This document shows positions 1 through 12,179 of a stretch of DNA of 64,000 nucleotides, one piece after another. Below the pieces are notes generated by a model. That model was not told the origin of the DNA. It was given only the letters and a program-made list of their open reading frames with translations, and searched no databases. Origin of the DNA: Acorus gramineus (Eukaryota; Streptophyta; Magnoliopsida; Acorales; Acoraceae). The stretch's first letter is position 1. Each line of letters starts with the position of its first letter. Where the stretch lies: NCBI GenBank assembly GCA_030737835.1, contig CM060850.1, positions 28,623,716 through 28,687,715 of the forward strand, given 5' to 3'. The translations under genes and the position numbers were made by a program.

Positions 1-3000
1 TCTGTTGAGAGGGAAAAATAAACATAATAAATTCTCTGCATCTAAAATTTTTTTAACTCTATAATCATATTAGTAAAACAATAATATATAATTAAAAAGA
101 ATTTCCAAAGAATAAATTTGTTAGATTGTAGAAAGATGTTAAATGTCACATCCAAATACAGTCCAAATAAAAATACGTCAGTTTTTTATTGGTATATACA
201 AGTGTTTTTTCTCACATATGTATTCATGACACTTTGTACAATGAAAAGAACAAATACATATTATTTCAACTAAAATAGTATCTTTTGAAAATGTATTCGT
301 GCTGAATGATAAGCTAGAAGTATTAATCTATGTTCACAAGCTTAGATGACCTATTCAAAATATGTTTTTATCTAATCTACACCACAGTAGATTTCAAAAA
401 TAAAAAGATTTGTCCCCACCATCAGAAACAAAATCAATTATTAATTGTAATTATCAATGTTAATGATCAAATATTATGGAAACACTCCACCGATATTGTC
501 ATTTATTTATTTATTTTTATGTCTTGTAGTTAATGCAATGTATAAATAATTATGAAAATTCTTTGTCATCTCTTATAATATTATCATGTTAAGAAAGCAC
601 ATAAACTCCCACAACATTTCCAATTCAATGACACATAAAAATGTGTACCTATAACACGAAAATTGAACAAAAAATATCTAATAAGTACATTTAATAATGT
701 ATACAAAGTACTCACAAATGCTTTATTCATTCACATCCAAGAGATCAATTTAAACTGATATTTTTATGCTTGTTCAGAATTTCACAATGGAAAAAAGTCA
801 TCAAAAGACAAAATTTGAGAGCATTAACTAGAAATGACTCTTCACTTATTCACCCTAAAATCTTATCTTCCAAGTAAATTTTTTATATTAAAATGAATTT
901 GTTTCAAAATTTTGAAGTTGCATTAGTCTATCTTTCCATTGTAATTGTTATGGTTTCATTTGATGGCTATATAAATGAGAAAATCATGTATAATTGAAAT
1001 ATGGCTTGATAACATTAATATTTAAATTAAAGTATAATTAACTTACATGATGATTGGCAGGTTGTGAATCTGTTGGATCAACATGTGGGAGTACTCTGGG
1101 CACGACAGACCTTGAAAATGTTGAAAACAATTTAGAATTTATTAGATTTTCTTTTCTTGTTCTTCGAATGATAACTGTTCCCGGTGGACATCTCTCTCTT
1201 CCAAGTTCACCTCCAAGTAGTGTGGTAGATGATGCTGATCTGGGGTTTGTATCAACTGAAAGTGAACTTGGCCTCATCTGTGTCATAAACAACCTGAATC
1301 ATAATATCTAATAAAATAAAATACATATTTTCTAATATAAAAAATTGAATTGGCAATTGCAATTAAAGAACTTACCATAGCCGAAAAAAAGAAAAAAACC
1401 TTTGAATCCTAATCCATTGGAAGGATAGGGCATGATTGTATTATGGAGAGAAAACTAATAATTTTATGTTATTTTTATTAAGTTCTATGCTAAGTAATAT
1501 TCCAAGCCACAACATACGAAATATATTCTTAGGTAATAATATATTATTACAGGCACACGTGAACATGAATGGCATTTAATGCATTTAATATTGAAATGAG
1601 TTGTTGTCTGATACATGCATGTGATATTTGTTTATTCATAGTAAAAATAAATCACATTAACAATCGGAGAAACGTGTCTTTGTATTCCACAATTGCATGA
1701 ATAAATAGATTAATAATTGGTTTTGCGAAATGCGTAAGATAATATAAAAATTGTTACTTATTTGCTTCTTACAGTTTTTAAATCATACCTTTGTTTTATT
1801 TATTATTAAAAACATAGAAACCATAAAATGATGAGAATTATTATTTTTGAAAAATCATAGATATGCATGTCACCCATCTCTTTCATTATATATATAAAAA
1901 AAAAATTAATAAAAGGATGAGAAAAATAGAGTGATATAAAAAAATTTAAAAGTAATGATGATAAAACCGTTAGTATGTTGGGTGTCGGGGTAAATAGTCA
2001 TTTATCTACTACCCATTCATCATCATCATCATGAGATCAATTAGTTATATATGATGACGCTAATAGTTTTATATATGCCACGTGTTTGCAAGATCAGCCC
2101 TGAGATAAGAAAATTTGGGTGAGATCCTAAATCAACTCATAAAATGAAGCCATATAGATGTATATTTAATTTTTTGAGTGAATGTTTTAACCATATTAGT
2201 AATAAAAAAATCAATATTAAACAAAAAAATGATAACAATAATTAAAAATAAAATATAACAAAAAAAACTCATCGAGTTCTTCTTTTAAAAAGAAAAAAAA
2301 TCACAAAAATAAGATCATTACTTTTATAGAAAATAAATAAATTCCTATAAAATAGGAATATACTAAAAATATACTAAAAATATAAAGATACAGATGAGAT
2401 TTTTTAAAAATCACAAAAAAAAAATTTGCATAATGATGTCAACCAAGATTACATTTTCAAAGAAAACTTATAAATTTAAAATTTAAAATAAATAAGAAAA
2501 CATATTCAAGTTATTTTAAAAACAAAATTAATTTTAGAGTGTTGTTACACAGTTTTTATTCGAGTCTCATATGCGTCGATAGAAAATTATTAGAGCATAT
2601 ACACAGCTTAGCAAGATATATGCGTCTCATATGCGTCGATTTTCTTATGTATTTTATTTTAAAATAAATAAGAAAACATATTCAAGTTATTTTAAAAATA
2701 AAATTAATTTTACAGTGTTGTTATACATATTTTTTATTCGAGTTTCATATGCGTTGATAAAAAATTATCAGAGCATATACTCACTTTAGCAAGGTATATG
2801 CTTTGATAAAAAAAATTCACGTTTTTTACAAATACATATATGCCATTCATTAGAGTATATGCTTCATTTTTTTCTAAAAACATGTATCTTATTAGATGAT
2901 GTATATTATTTTTAAAAAAATTCAAAATACTTGTAGATTGAATTTATGATTGAAAAATGGATTGGATGTAAAATTATCGTTAATTTTAATGTCAAAAGCT

Positions 3001-3637
3001 TAACATAAACCCTCTTTAAAGAAGGGGCACTAGGCAGCCACCTACTCGATCTATAGTGAGGGCCGATCATGCGTGTATGCCATATAATTGACTAATGAAA
3101 TTATCTAATAATAGAAAAGATAATCAGTTGTTGCATAAAAATGGAGAGTGATGAACATACCTGGATGGTATGATTGATGAGCAAAGGGTGATCCAAAGCG
3201 GGTTGTTTGTGTATCTCAATACAATCGAATGTAACACCATCAATCTGATATACAACATTAAATTTGAACAAATTAACCACAATAATTGCATGCTTTTTTT
3301 TTTTTTGATACATATCTTTCTTTCTAATTTAGTTATACAGAAAGTAATGAATTTGTTGCTTAATCATCACAACATTCATCAAAATCTTTAGTGAAATGAT
3401 AGTTATCGAGACAAAATTCAAAGACGTAAAAATAAATTAAATATATATAACTGACATAGCTATATATTGGCATACCTGTAAAGTTTTGATAGGAGGTTTG
3501 TTCAATATTCGAAGTTTTCTCTCAATCTTAGTGTCTTCTTCTTTTGATAAAGTCATCTTTCTTCCATCGACTCCAACATTACGAAACACAAAAAAAACTA
3601 AAAAAAATATACCAATAACCAATGATTTACAAGCCAT
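1..3637 (-). CDS. Neprosin-family secreted protein, copy 1 (5' part; continues off left edge)
   Basis: Exon 1 is 3637-3476 (54 residues: signal peptide, then LSKEEDTKIERKLRILNKPP). Exon 2 is 3244-3161 (28 residues, FDCIEIHKQPALDHPLL). Exon 3 is 1277-1047 (77 residues, MRPSSLSVDTNPRS and CPPGTVIIRRTRKENLI). The exon 4 acceptor AG is at 3-2, so position 1 is the first base of exon 4 and the catalytic domain lies outside the window. All borders are GT-AG and all phases are 0, exactly as in the copy at 43.6-48.2 kb. Exon 3 is 8 codons longer than in copy 2, the extra residues lying in the linker after FSTF. Intron 2 carries a 982-bp hAT-like insertion that copy 2 lacks. An in-frame ATG upstream at 3700 is rejected because it lies upstream of the TATA box. 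No stop or frameshift is visible in exons 1-3, so the visible part looks intact. Confidence 0.88.
1800..2089. other. Neprosin copy 1 intron 2, unassigned part
   Basis: AT-rich intron DNA homologous in patches to intron 2 of copy 2 (for example 'gatgacgctaatagtttt' near 2053 against 'gatgacactaatattttt' near 47780). No exon or element ends are seen here. Confidence 0.5.
2090..3071. mobile_element. hAT-like non-autonomous element in intron 2 of neprosin copy 1
   Basis: Ends read 'agatcagccctgag' at left and, as reverse complement, 'catgatcggccctcac' at right. They are flanked by near-identical 9-bp words cgtgtttgc (2081-2089) and cgtgtatgc (3072-3080). The element matches 8769-9527 through most of its length, including 'ctgagataagaaaat' at the left and '.ccctctttgaa.aaggggc.ctaggc' at the right. 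The corresponding position in intron 2 of copy 2 (near 47800) has a single uninterrupted target. No transposase ORF. It contains an internal 176-bp tandem duplication. Confidence 0.75.
2485..2836. repeat. 176-bp tandem duplication inside the intron hAT-like element
   Basis: 'aaaataaataagaaaaca' occurs at 2485 and 2661, and the following about 170 bp repeat ('agtgttgtta.aca', 'tcatatgcgt.gata', 'gagcatatac'). The related element at 8769-9527 has only one copy, so the duplication arose in this copy. Confidence 0.75.
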
Positions 3638-3676
3638 GATGGTTGTCCTCCCATTCTCGTGCATCTCTTGTAAGCC

Positions 3677-3684
3677 TTTATATA
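3677..3684 (-). promoter_or_regulatory. TATA box of neprosin copy 1
   Basis: The minus strand reads TATATAAA about 40 bp upstream of the exon 1 ATG. The same octamer occurs at the same distance in copy 2. It implies a very short 5' UTR of roughly 10-15 nt and argues against the longer upstream in-frame start. Confidence 0.7.
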
Positions 3685-5724
3685 GATTCATAGATTGCAT
3701 GGATGCACTATTTAAATTAATTATTAACTAATTTTCATAATCATATGATGTTATTGAATTAATTAAATTCCTTCTCTCAAAATTAAAATCGTTGTCTCAA
3801 ATCATATATGTATTTCTATTCACAAAAGCATTAAATAATTTTCTTTTCCAATTTTTTTTTAAAAAATCAACAAATTAATACACTTTCCTTCTAACACCCC
3901 TTGCTTGCTTTCCAATAAAATCACAAAATGTGTGTATATAGAATAAATTCAAATTGACCTTGTATATGCATTTAACGCCATTTCATATTGTACTTAATAA
4001 ATTATAGCAATGGTATTTTAGGTATTAACTTCAAACCCTTAATCATTTTTCATGTATGAAATAAACATTGAAAAATGATTTTTTACATAAATACACTAAC
4101 AATCAAACAGTTTGATGGAATCTATTATAGAGGGTGATGTGCCGAACATGGTGATAGGTCCATCCCCAACTGAATTGGTTGATCTTCTCAAACGATTGGA
4201 CGATCACGGACTTCGAAACAAGTCCATCTGTTCATATTAACTTCGAGTAAAACTAGAGCCCAGAAAACCAGATTTAGAACTTTCGGCTAGTTAGAAGTTC
4301 GCACATAAAAGACAATGATAAGTTCAGCTTGGACCAAACCATGTGTAGTCCCGTATACAGTGCATACTTTTTTCTTTTTTTTTTGAAATTATATGCTATC
4401 CCTATTAAAATGCCTACTTTTATATCAAATAAAGTATATGCTAAAATATAATAATATATTTTAGAAAAAATAATTTTTTTTAAACCATACATTATGATAT
4501 CGAAATATGTATACTATGCTATTGTAAAGTATGGGGCTACAAAACTGAGTGCAAAATGGACTCATTCTTCGATTGAAAATGCGTTTGAAAAATATGATTT
4601 TATATATGATAGTTTAAATAAACTCAATTCCAATGAAATTCACTTTCGGCACTTGTTTAAAAATATATATATTTGTATTAAAATCTATAATTATTATTTT
4701 TTTATTACATTTGTTTTCTATGAGATGTTTGGAAACACATTTACATTTTTAACTTTCTTGAAAAACAAAAATACATTCAAACACATTTTCAAATACTACT
4801 CGTATGTATTAGAGCTCTGCACACAAACTTCAATGAAGTTATGCACAAAACCCATATGCGGCACATGTATGTTTTCATTTTCATTTTTTAAAATAGTAAA
4901 TATAATTAAATGAGATATATCATTTGATAAACAAATAAATTTATATCACTTTATTTTGAATTAAATAAACTTATTTTAAATAAGTGTAAAAAAATAACAA
5001 AGTATATACATCGTCAAACAATGTATATACTACACTGAGGTTTCTAACAAGATATATAAGACTGTAAAAAAAAATTTACTATAACAATGCCCTAGTTAAA
5101 ATTTAAAAAACGGCCCAAATTATGAAATGATGAACAATGTATATATTTATTTTAGAATTCCCACTATATAGGAGTGTATATTTAAATTATAACAAATCTC
5201 ATCAAATTAAATATTAATAACAAATTTGATGATTTGGTTAGGATATTTATTAACTCCATATATTTATATATTTATATTATTATTTTTTATTATTTTACCT
5301 ATATATGATATAAAATATTATACCATGTGTTTTTACACGTGCATAAATCTATCTGTCTACTAGATAAACAAATACAAATGTTTCAACACAATGCATCGGT
5401 GATGAAACAAATCCAGTCAGCCTAATAGGCTAACACAACTAATTGTTGAATACCGAACTAATTATTGGATACTGATAGTACTGACTAAATTTAAACCTAA
5501 TTGGATTGCGTTCTAACATAAGTGGGTCTATTATTGAGGGCGAGTGGGCCAAACAAACTGAGAGGTCCGACCCCACCCAGATCGAATGACGTTGTCAAGC
5601 GATTGGATAATAATGGGCTTCAAAACAACCCCATCTATTCATGTGAACTTCGAAGACAAATGTTTCAACACAAGGAAAATTAAAAAGATGTCTCAAAGAT
5701 GAGCGCCAAACTCGATTTGTTTTG

Positions 5725-6200
5725 TAGCCCCATATAATATAATAACATAACATATACTATATTATTATAATGTATGAGTTTTTATTATAGTGTACGGCAC
5801 AAAAAAATTGTCATTTTCACAACTCAAAAAAAATACATTAAGGTATCTCGATATATATTTTATTTTATATAAATATATGTACTTAAATGGAAGAGTGCAT
5901 GATTTTTTGATAAAAGAAAACCGGTGTACACTGCAACTAAGGTGGCACGAGGGGCTGAACATACCTGAAAAATATGCCCAACCCATCATGTAATCCTATT
6001 TGCAATTAACACCTTTTTTTTAAATCTTACATGTTATTTAAAGTATATATTGTTATATAAAATGATATACAGTGAGATAATAATGTATTTGTTTTCATTT
6101 TGAAAAAAATATTTTTTTGCTATATACTATGATAGAACTCTATATACTATGATAGTGCAGTATATATTACAGTATCACATTGTATGAGGTTGAGACTGGC
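5725..6200. repeat. Foldback MITE pair, tatatact family A
   Basis: The left half (about 5725-5950) and right half (about 5995-6195) are near inverted repeats: 'atactatattattataatg' against 'cagtatcacattgtatgag', and 'ctcgatatatattttatttt' against 'aaaatgatatacagtgag'. The D2 counterpart is 57340-57825. Single or degenerate members of the family lie at about 4350-4580, 7085-7300, 11885-12090, 28632-28880, 49710-49985, 50318-50690, 54140-54345 and 58250-58430. Ends usually contain 'gcagtcca' or 'gggctgcaaa'. No coding capacity. Confidence 0.65.
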
Positions 6201-6211
6201 CTGCGCACTTA

Positions 6212-6687
6212 GGCCTAGTTTGACATGGGAATAATACGTTGCGGTAAGAAAAAAAAATTGGATTGAATCACTTGTTATCCCATATGGTATAAAAAAAAAA
6301 AGATGGATAAAGCATGGATAATTGTCCACATTTTGAAATAAAAAAAATAAGGATAGTTTGTTATGGGTAAAAGGTGAAACAGACTTCGTCCCAATTTTTT
6401 ATCCCTATTTTGTAAAATTGAGATAACATTTATGACTACCCTTTCCAAAAAAAAAAAAAAAAAAGAATGTATTCCACCAAACAATATTAATGACTCATTA
6501 ATAGGAAGGGTAGATTTGGTATTTTAAAAAAAAATTAAAAATATCTCATATTTGATCTAAATGCAAGATTGAGAATAATAAAAAAAATTACCAAATGCAA
6601 ATCTGAATAAAAATAGTAGTTTTTTTTTCCCATAAATTGGACTGACTTATTTTAAAAATTTATTCATTTATCGAACTAAACTAGGCG
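6212..6687. mobile_element. Tourist-like (PIF/Harbinger-type) MITE
   Basis: Terminal inverted repeats GGCCTAGTTTGAC at left and CGCCTAGTTTAGT (reverse complement of the right end) match at 10 of 13 positions. They are flanked by the trinucleotide TTA at 6209-6211 and 6688-6690, the usual target duplication of PIF/Harbinger elements. Length 476 bp with no ORF of interest. The paralogous site in D2 near 57838 lacks the element: flanking words join directly as 'ctcttcatcacaatgcgc'. Confidence 0.8.
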
Positions 6688-7524
6688 TTAAACACAATGC
6701 GCTCCAACATAAGTGGGGCCAAGTACAGAAGGCGGGTGGACCGAGCATCTTGAGAGGCTACAAAAGTGTGTCAGCGCTCTTTAACACAATGCGCTCTAAC
6801 ATAAGTGGACCTATTATTGAGGTGAGTGAGCCTGAGAGGTCCATCCTTAACTGGATTAGTTGATCTCCTCAGGCGATTGGGAGATTATAGACTTAAAAAT
6901 AAAAACCAACCGCTTTATATGAACTTTGGAAAAAAAAAAGGGCTTCACATGAACTTCTGAAGGAAAAAAGAAAACGCAGCAAGCCCAAAATTAGGACTTT
7001 CGGGCCTTGTCAGGCTATCGAAGTGAAATGCCCATACAAGGACAATGATATGTCCAGCCGGATCAACCCCTTGTGCAGCTGGCTGCCTCACTACAATCCA
7101 TGTTATTTTATTTTATTTATAAAAAAATATACTCTCATACTAAAATACATATTTTTATATTAAATAAAATATACGTTAAGGTATAATAGGTTATTTTTTT
7201 AACCCCATACACTATAAAAATGCAGTATTTATATATTGTGTTATCATAATGTATATGGTTACAAAATTGATTATGGAATGAACTAAGTTTGCGTTTAGAA
7301 ACTTGTTGAAAAAGTATGATTTTAAATAAAATAACATAAACAAAAAAATTCACTATATACACTACTCTAAAAACATATTTTTGTATTAAAATATATAAAT
7401 AATTTTTTATGAAGTTTATTTTTTATGAAGCAATCAGAAAAGAAGTTTAAATTTTTAACTTTTTGAAAAACAAAAACTTTTTTAAAAAAAAAAAAGGTAG
7501 ATTTGGACTCTGACCAACCGTTTT

Positions 7525-8219
7525 AGTTTGGGAGCTGTTATTTCAACCCCCGGTAAATCTTCAACCCACAATATATTAAGAGCTTACTAAAACCAAAAAA
7601 AACAAAAAAAAACAAAAAATTAATGTTTTTTATTAAGAGGAACCCACCCCGTCGTTTTCTCTGTCGACATGGCCTCCGACTACGTGCGCTCCCTCCGCCT
7701 CCACGTCACTCTCTGCCGCCTCTCCTCCATCGACCTCCGATCCAGCCCCGCCTCTTCCTCCTCCGTCCCCAACTTTCTCCACGGCCACCACATCTCTTCT
7801 CCCGTCAAGAACGAGACCCCGACGACGTCTCCATCGCCGTCAAAGGCGTCAACACGTCTCTGTTCCCGTGTCAGAAGATTCTGTTGAGGCAGTGGATGGC
7901 GATGTCGTGCTCTTCCAAGATCCTGAGGAGGACCACCGCAACGCCGTTGACATCATCGTCGGGATCTCATTCTTGATGGGAGAGGGAGATGTGATGGCCG
8001 TGCAGGAGGGTGGGGACCGAGGAGGTGGAGTTGGATCAGAGGTCGGTGGAGGGCAACGTGATGGCGGAGGGAGTAGACGTAATTGGGGGTGGACCGAGCA
8101 AAAAACAAAGAAGATGATGACATGCAGGGATGGGTTGTTCTTAAATAAAAAAATAGTTTTTTTTTTTTTTTTTAAGGGGATGTGTGGAATATTAAGTGGG
8201 TTGAAACAACGGCCCTTTT
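7525..8219. mobile_element. Inverted-repeat element carrying GC-rich captured sequence
   Basis: Left end 'gggagctgttatttcaaccc' (7530-7549) mirrors the right end, whose reverse complement is 'gggccgttgtttcaaccc'. The element is flanked by CGTTTT at 7519-7524 and 8220-8225. The D2 site (58690-58697) is empty. Inside, about 7640-8110 is strikingly GC-rich for this window and shows coding-like stretches broken over frames, for example MASDYVRSLRLHVTLCRLSS from 7669, and VLFQDPEEDHRNAVDIIVGI from about 7908 in another frame. I do not recognise the source gene. The layout is that of a Pack-type element (a non-autonomous TIR element holding host gene pieces). The reading frames are broken, so I do not call a gene. 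Confidence 0.7.
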
Positions 8220-8768
8220 CGTTTTCGGATGGAACAGTAATCCAATCATCCAAACCCACGTAGCATCAAAACGGCACATATAAACGGCGTCCAAAAAAAA
8301 CTCACGTTTATGCATTAAATGCGGCTCCAAAGTCCAAACCACCACAATATGAAATGCAACAATTGCATTAAATTCATCGTAAAATAAAAGAACTACAAAT
8401 CAATCCTTAAATTGAATCAAATGAAGCATTAAACGGTGCCTCAAAAATAATGTACAAATTGCGTCGAAGTCCATGTATATTATTAAAAACCAATTATTAC
8501 CAAGCAAAAACAAAAAAATCATTACAAGTTATGTTATGCTTAATTTTTTTTATAGTCTAAATTAATATAATATTATATAGCGTGTTAGCCCCGGTATATA
8601 TGATATCATTAAATTTATTAATTTTATACTCTTTTTTTATAAAAAAAAAATTCATACCTCATTAGATGGGGTATATAAAAAAAATTAAAAATATGGATGG
8701 ACTGTATGTAGAATAGTAAAAGAAATTAAGTAAAAGAAGTTCCTTTTATTATTGGGAATGCACATCCA

Positions 8769-9527
8769 CAGGGCCGGTCCTGAGATAAGAAAATCTAGGT
8801 GGAGCCCTCTGTCAACTCATAAAATGGAGCCTTATATATGTATATTAAAAATTTTGCGTTAATGTTTTTATCATGTTAGTAATAAAAAGATTAAGACTAA
8901 GCAAAAAATTCATCGAGTTCTTCTTTAAAAAGAAAAAAAATCACAAAAATAAGATCATTTCTTTTATAGAAAATAAATAAATCCCTACAAAATAGATTAT
9001 ACTAAAAATATATTCAATATATAAAGATACAGATGAAATTTTTTAAAAATCACAAAAAAAAAATACTTTTCATAATGATGCCAACAAAGATTACATTTTC
9101 AAATAAAACTTATAAATTTAAATTTAAAATAAATAGGAAGACATATTCAAGTTATTTTTTTAAAAAAAATTTAATTTTAGAGTGTTGGTACACATAGTTT
9201 TTATTCCAGTCTCAATTCCAATCTCATATGCGTCGATGGAAAATTATCAAAGCGTATACTAACTTTAGCAATGCATATATGCTATTTATTAGAGGTATAT
9301 GCTTCACTTATTGTAAAAATATGTACTTTATTAGATGATGTATACTATTTTAAAAAAATTCAAAACACTTTTAAATTGAATTTAGGGTTACAAAATGGAT
9401 TGGATGTAAAATTATTATTAAGTTTAATTTCAAAAGTTTAATATAAAAAAAAATCTTGGATTTGGGGGCCCTCTTTGAATAAGGGGCCCTAGGCGGTCGC
9501 CTACTGGGCCTATAGTCAGGGCCGGCC
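8769..9527. mobile_element. hAT-like non-autonomous element
   Basis: Left end CAGGGCCGGTCCTGA, right end (reverse complement) TGGCCGGCCCTGACT. The flanks repeat ATGCACATCCA at 8758-8768 and 9528-9538. Internal sequence is AT-rich with no transposase. It is the closest relative of the element in neprosin 1 intron 2. GGGCC-type ends suggest the hAT superfamily, although the repeated flank is longer than the usual 8 bp. Confidence 0.75.
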
Positions 9528-9539
9528 ATGCACATCCAT

Positions 9540-11330
9540 CAAGTACACCATTTATTAAATAAAAAATAGTTTTTATAAAAAATGAATAAAAATGAATATG
9601 AGCTTAAAACAACATTTCCAGAGTTGAAAATACTTAATTATCAAATTTCATATCAATTTTTGACACGCACCCCTCCTGCATCTTCACACCTCTTCATCGG
9701 AAGCATTTAACTTCACATCTTCAATCAAAATATTAATAGAAGGATTCAACTACACTTCTTCACCATATTCATTCGCATGGCTATTTAATTTTAATTTATC
9801 ATTGACCATTTATCAACTCTAATTCCTTTTCCATGCTCACCTATTAATTAAATTCATCAAATTCAGTTGTTTCCTCCTTCTATACCCGACACTCGGTTTT
9901 TCCCATACTCCCGCAACCTGGTATGAAAATGCTCTATAGCTCTCATGGTCATCACTTTCTGACTTTTTACTATGGTTAACAGCATCACTTTAATTTGTAT
10001 GCTTTACTGATGGACTGCCGATGCAGGCATACCACGCTTCACGTCTGAGACTTTTTCAACATACGTTGTCAGTCGTGCCATCCTCCCCACTGGCTCTCTC
10101 TATAGGTGGTTACAATTGATTGATAAGTTGAATAGGACAGACACAAGATGGAGTTCAGTTTAAGACCGATTGATACACAGAAACAAAAGAAAAGATGCAA
10201 TTGTTATCTTAAAAATACTTTAAAAAATACATACAACTATACTATTTTGCATAAAATTATATTGTAGGATTTAATTTTGTAGAAAAATTAGTGGTTTTAT
10301 AAAATAAAAAGGCACCCTAATTTTAAAATTTTAGATTTTTTAATACTTATATAAGCAATTTTAAATAAATTTAATGAAAAACTCAAACCAATGAAAGATA
10401 TTAGCTAGCACCCTAGTCTCCATGATGAAATAAAACGTATTTTTTCATTATTTTTTCATCATTCCTTTTTTAATCTTTTGTTAAAGCTTTTTTTCTATAA
10501 ATTTTATTAAATATAGGTTTTCTAAATTTTATCTTCATTGCAACGATGAAATTAAATCAAAGTTGATATACAAAAAAATGAAAATCAACTTGTACCTAAT
10601 AAACCAATATCAAGAAATTGATACCTTCACACGAGTATCTAAAGTCCCAAAAGATGAAATAGTCCCCATATATAAGTTCTTTTATGCCGTTTGATTCCAT
10701 TAAAGGGATTGATTTGTACTTCTTTTATTATATATAATGACTTTAATGTAGTCATTACATTAAAACATCAGCTTTTATTATATAATGACTGTAATGCAAT
10801 CACTCCATTAAAGGGTTCAAACTCCGCGTTTAAGAAGCAGCATTGTTGCACATCCGAAAGAAGAAAAAGACACAAAAAAAAAAGGCTGAAACAAGTGGTG
10901 ATGGGTGGTGTGAAACAATGTCGACGCAAAAGTTAAAACCTTGTTAGACTTTTCTGTGACGTATCACTTGTTTTTCTACCACAAAATATGTCCCACTGCG
11001 AATCTAAATAGATCCTTATACAGAATATCAAATAAATTTAAAAAAATTTACAAGGGGTTCTTATTTTTAAATCCAAACTAACAATTTTCATCTGTACCAT
11101 CAATTCACATATCCAAAATATCATTTCAACGTTCAAGTATACCCGAACCATCCAAATCTCTATTAGTGTAGTCTAAGTACACGGGTAGGTTTATCGAGTA
11201 CACTGTTAGGTCATCTGAGTACATTGTTAGATTATATGTGTACATTGTTAATTCTTATTTGTAAATTCTATATCTTGGTTTATTGTTTATACAGAATCTA
11301 TCGGAAAGGGGGGATTATCAGGGGAAGAGG
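9540..11330. other. No recognisable gene
   Basis: AT-rich DNA. A short direct duplication of about 49 bp ('cttttattata.ataatgact') lies at 10722-10770 and 10771-10819. Around 10020-10170 the composition is more even ('ggcataccacgcttcacgtc'), but no open frame or family match is seen. Confidence 0.4.
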
Positions 11331-11339
11331 TTCCTAACT

Positions 11340-11585
11340 GTTCAAGATAAGACATTCACCGAGGAGTTCTTATCAAATACGATAATCTCTTGACGAAAGA
11401 ATATCGAGCGAAATGGAGGGGAGAGGAGAATGTTCTGTGCGCCTTGTGCGAAGACGCACCTGAAAGCATCTCCCATCTCTTTTGCCAGTGTAGTATTGCT
11501 CGTGCGTTGTGAAGGAAAGTCGGCTTGGCTACCTCCCTTTGCCCCTTCCTTTCATCGGAGGATATTGTCGGTACTGGATTTTGAC
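11340..11585 (+). pseudogene. LINE reverse-transcriptase zinc-knuckle (zf-RVT) relic
   Basis: A plus-strand frame reads YDNLLTKEYRAKWRG then CALCEDAPESISHLFCQC and SIARAL, followed by a stop where Trp is expected. The C-x2-C...H-L-F-x2-C pattern is that of the zinc-binding region at the C-terminus of plant L1-type LINE ORF2. No reverse-transcriptase core is present upstream, so this is a short, decayed fragment. Confidence 0.75.
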
Positions 11586-11884
11586 AAGGTGGTGATGATG
11601 TGTTGTCGTGTAGATATCCTATTTTAACCAGTTTGAGATCTAATTTACTCATTTTGAAAAGATCTAGTTAGAATAAGAGTGTAATAAATTATTCTAAAAT
11701 AAAAAAAATAAAAATAAAAAGAAATTAAATATGGATCTTGATTACGCACCGCGTTGGTTGGTTTGGGGAGGGGACTAGTAATGATTTTACTACCTAAAAG
11801 ATTTGTCTCTTTAAAATGCAATGAAAAATGGGTTGGGTTTGATGCATTAACTAAAGGAAAAAGATATCCATTGCAACCCTAATT

Positions 11885-12095
11885 GCAGTCCATCCCGTTT
11901 TTTTTTTTTTTAAATCATATACTCACCTTTTGAAGTGTATGCTGTTATATGAAATGAAGTATATACTGAGATACATTAGTGTATTTAAAAAATGAAGAAA
12001 AAAAATTCAGTCATATACTATGTTAGGACCCATACGCTTATCATAGCATATAGGGCTGCAAAACGGGCTGCAAAAAGAACTGCGTGTCTTAGTGC
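11885..12095. repeat. MITE, tatatact family A
   Basis: Left end 'attgcagtccatcccg' and right end 'gggctgcaaaacgggctgca' form imperfect inverted repeats. The interior has 'tatactgagatacattagtg' and 'catatactatg' words shared with 28632-28880 and 50318-50690. Non-coding. Confidence 0.6.
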
Positions 12096-12179
12096 TCCTT
12101 ACTAAATGATAACTAAATGATGTAAATGAGATTAACTAGTAAATGAAAATAAAAGACAAGATAACAAAAGAAAGCGCTG

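Larger units (their letters stand above)
4113..7080. repeat. Recurring module G in D1 (about 4113-4340, 5505-5665, 6690-7080)
   Basis: Each module shares 'aacataagtggg' or its equivalent, 'attattgagg.gagtggg', a 'cgattgga' word, 'gggcttcaaaacaa', 'cccatct.ttcat' and 'gaacttcg'. Each is followed by an AT-rich MITE with tatatac-type inverted arms. D2 carries the same modules at about 52545-52615, 53395-53640, 57110-57325 and 57835-58215. No coding potential is seen. It looks like a tandemly amplified non-coding unit. Confidence 0.65.
3640..8320. repeat. Paralogous segment D1 (counterpart of 52.6-58.8 kb)
   Basis: About 3640-5150 aligns with 52605-55120, and about 5150-8320 with 56800-58825, in the same order and orientation. 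Anchors include the neprosin promoter, a 'gatggaatctatta.agagg' module, 'ccacgtgcataaatct'-like sequence near 5335 and 56978, and 'ggcacat.taaacggcgtcc' near 8272 and 58763. Differences are mainly point changes plus discrete insertions that are annotated separately. Confidence 0.85.

Noticed and set aside
3437..3700. Longer neprosin copy 1 start at 3700
   Set aside because: The added residues lie upstream of the TATA box and are not present in copy 2; the signal peptide begins at the 3637 ATG.
4494..4913. 139-codon plus-strand open frame, partly preserved in the D2 copy (54686-54883)
   Set aside because: It is AT-driven and lies in MITE-type DNA; the resemblance follows from the segmental duplication, the D2 copy lacks the first half of the frame, and no domain is seen.
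7849..8263. Overlapping 130-residue frames on both strands of the GC-rich captured stretch
   Set aside because: Opposite-strand openness comes from high GC; no single frame spans the stretch and no family is recognised.
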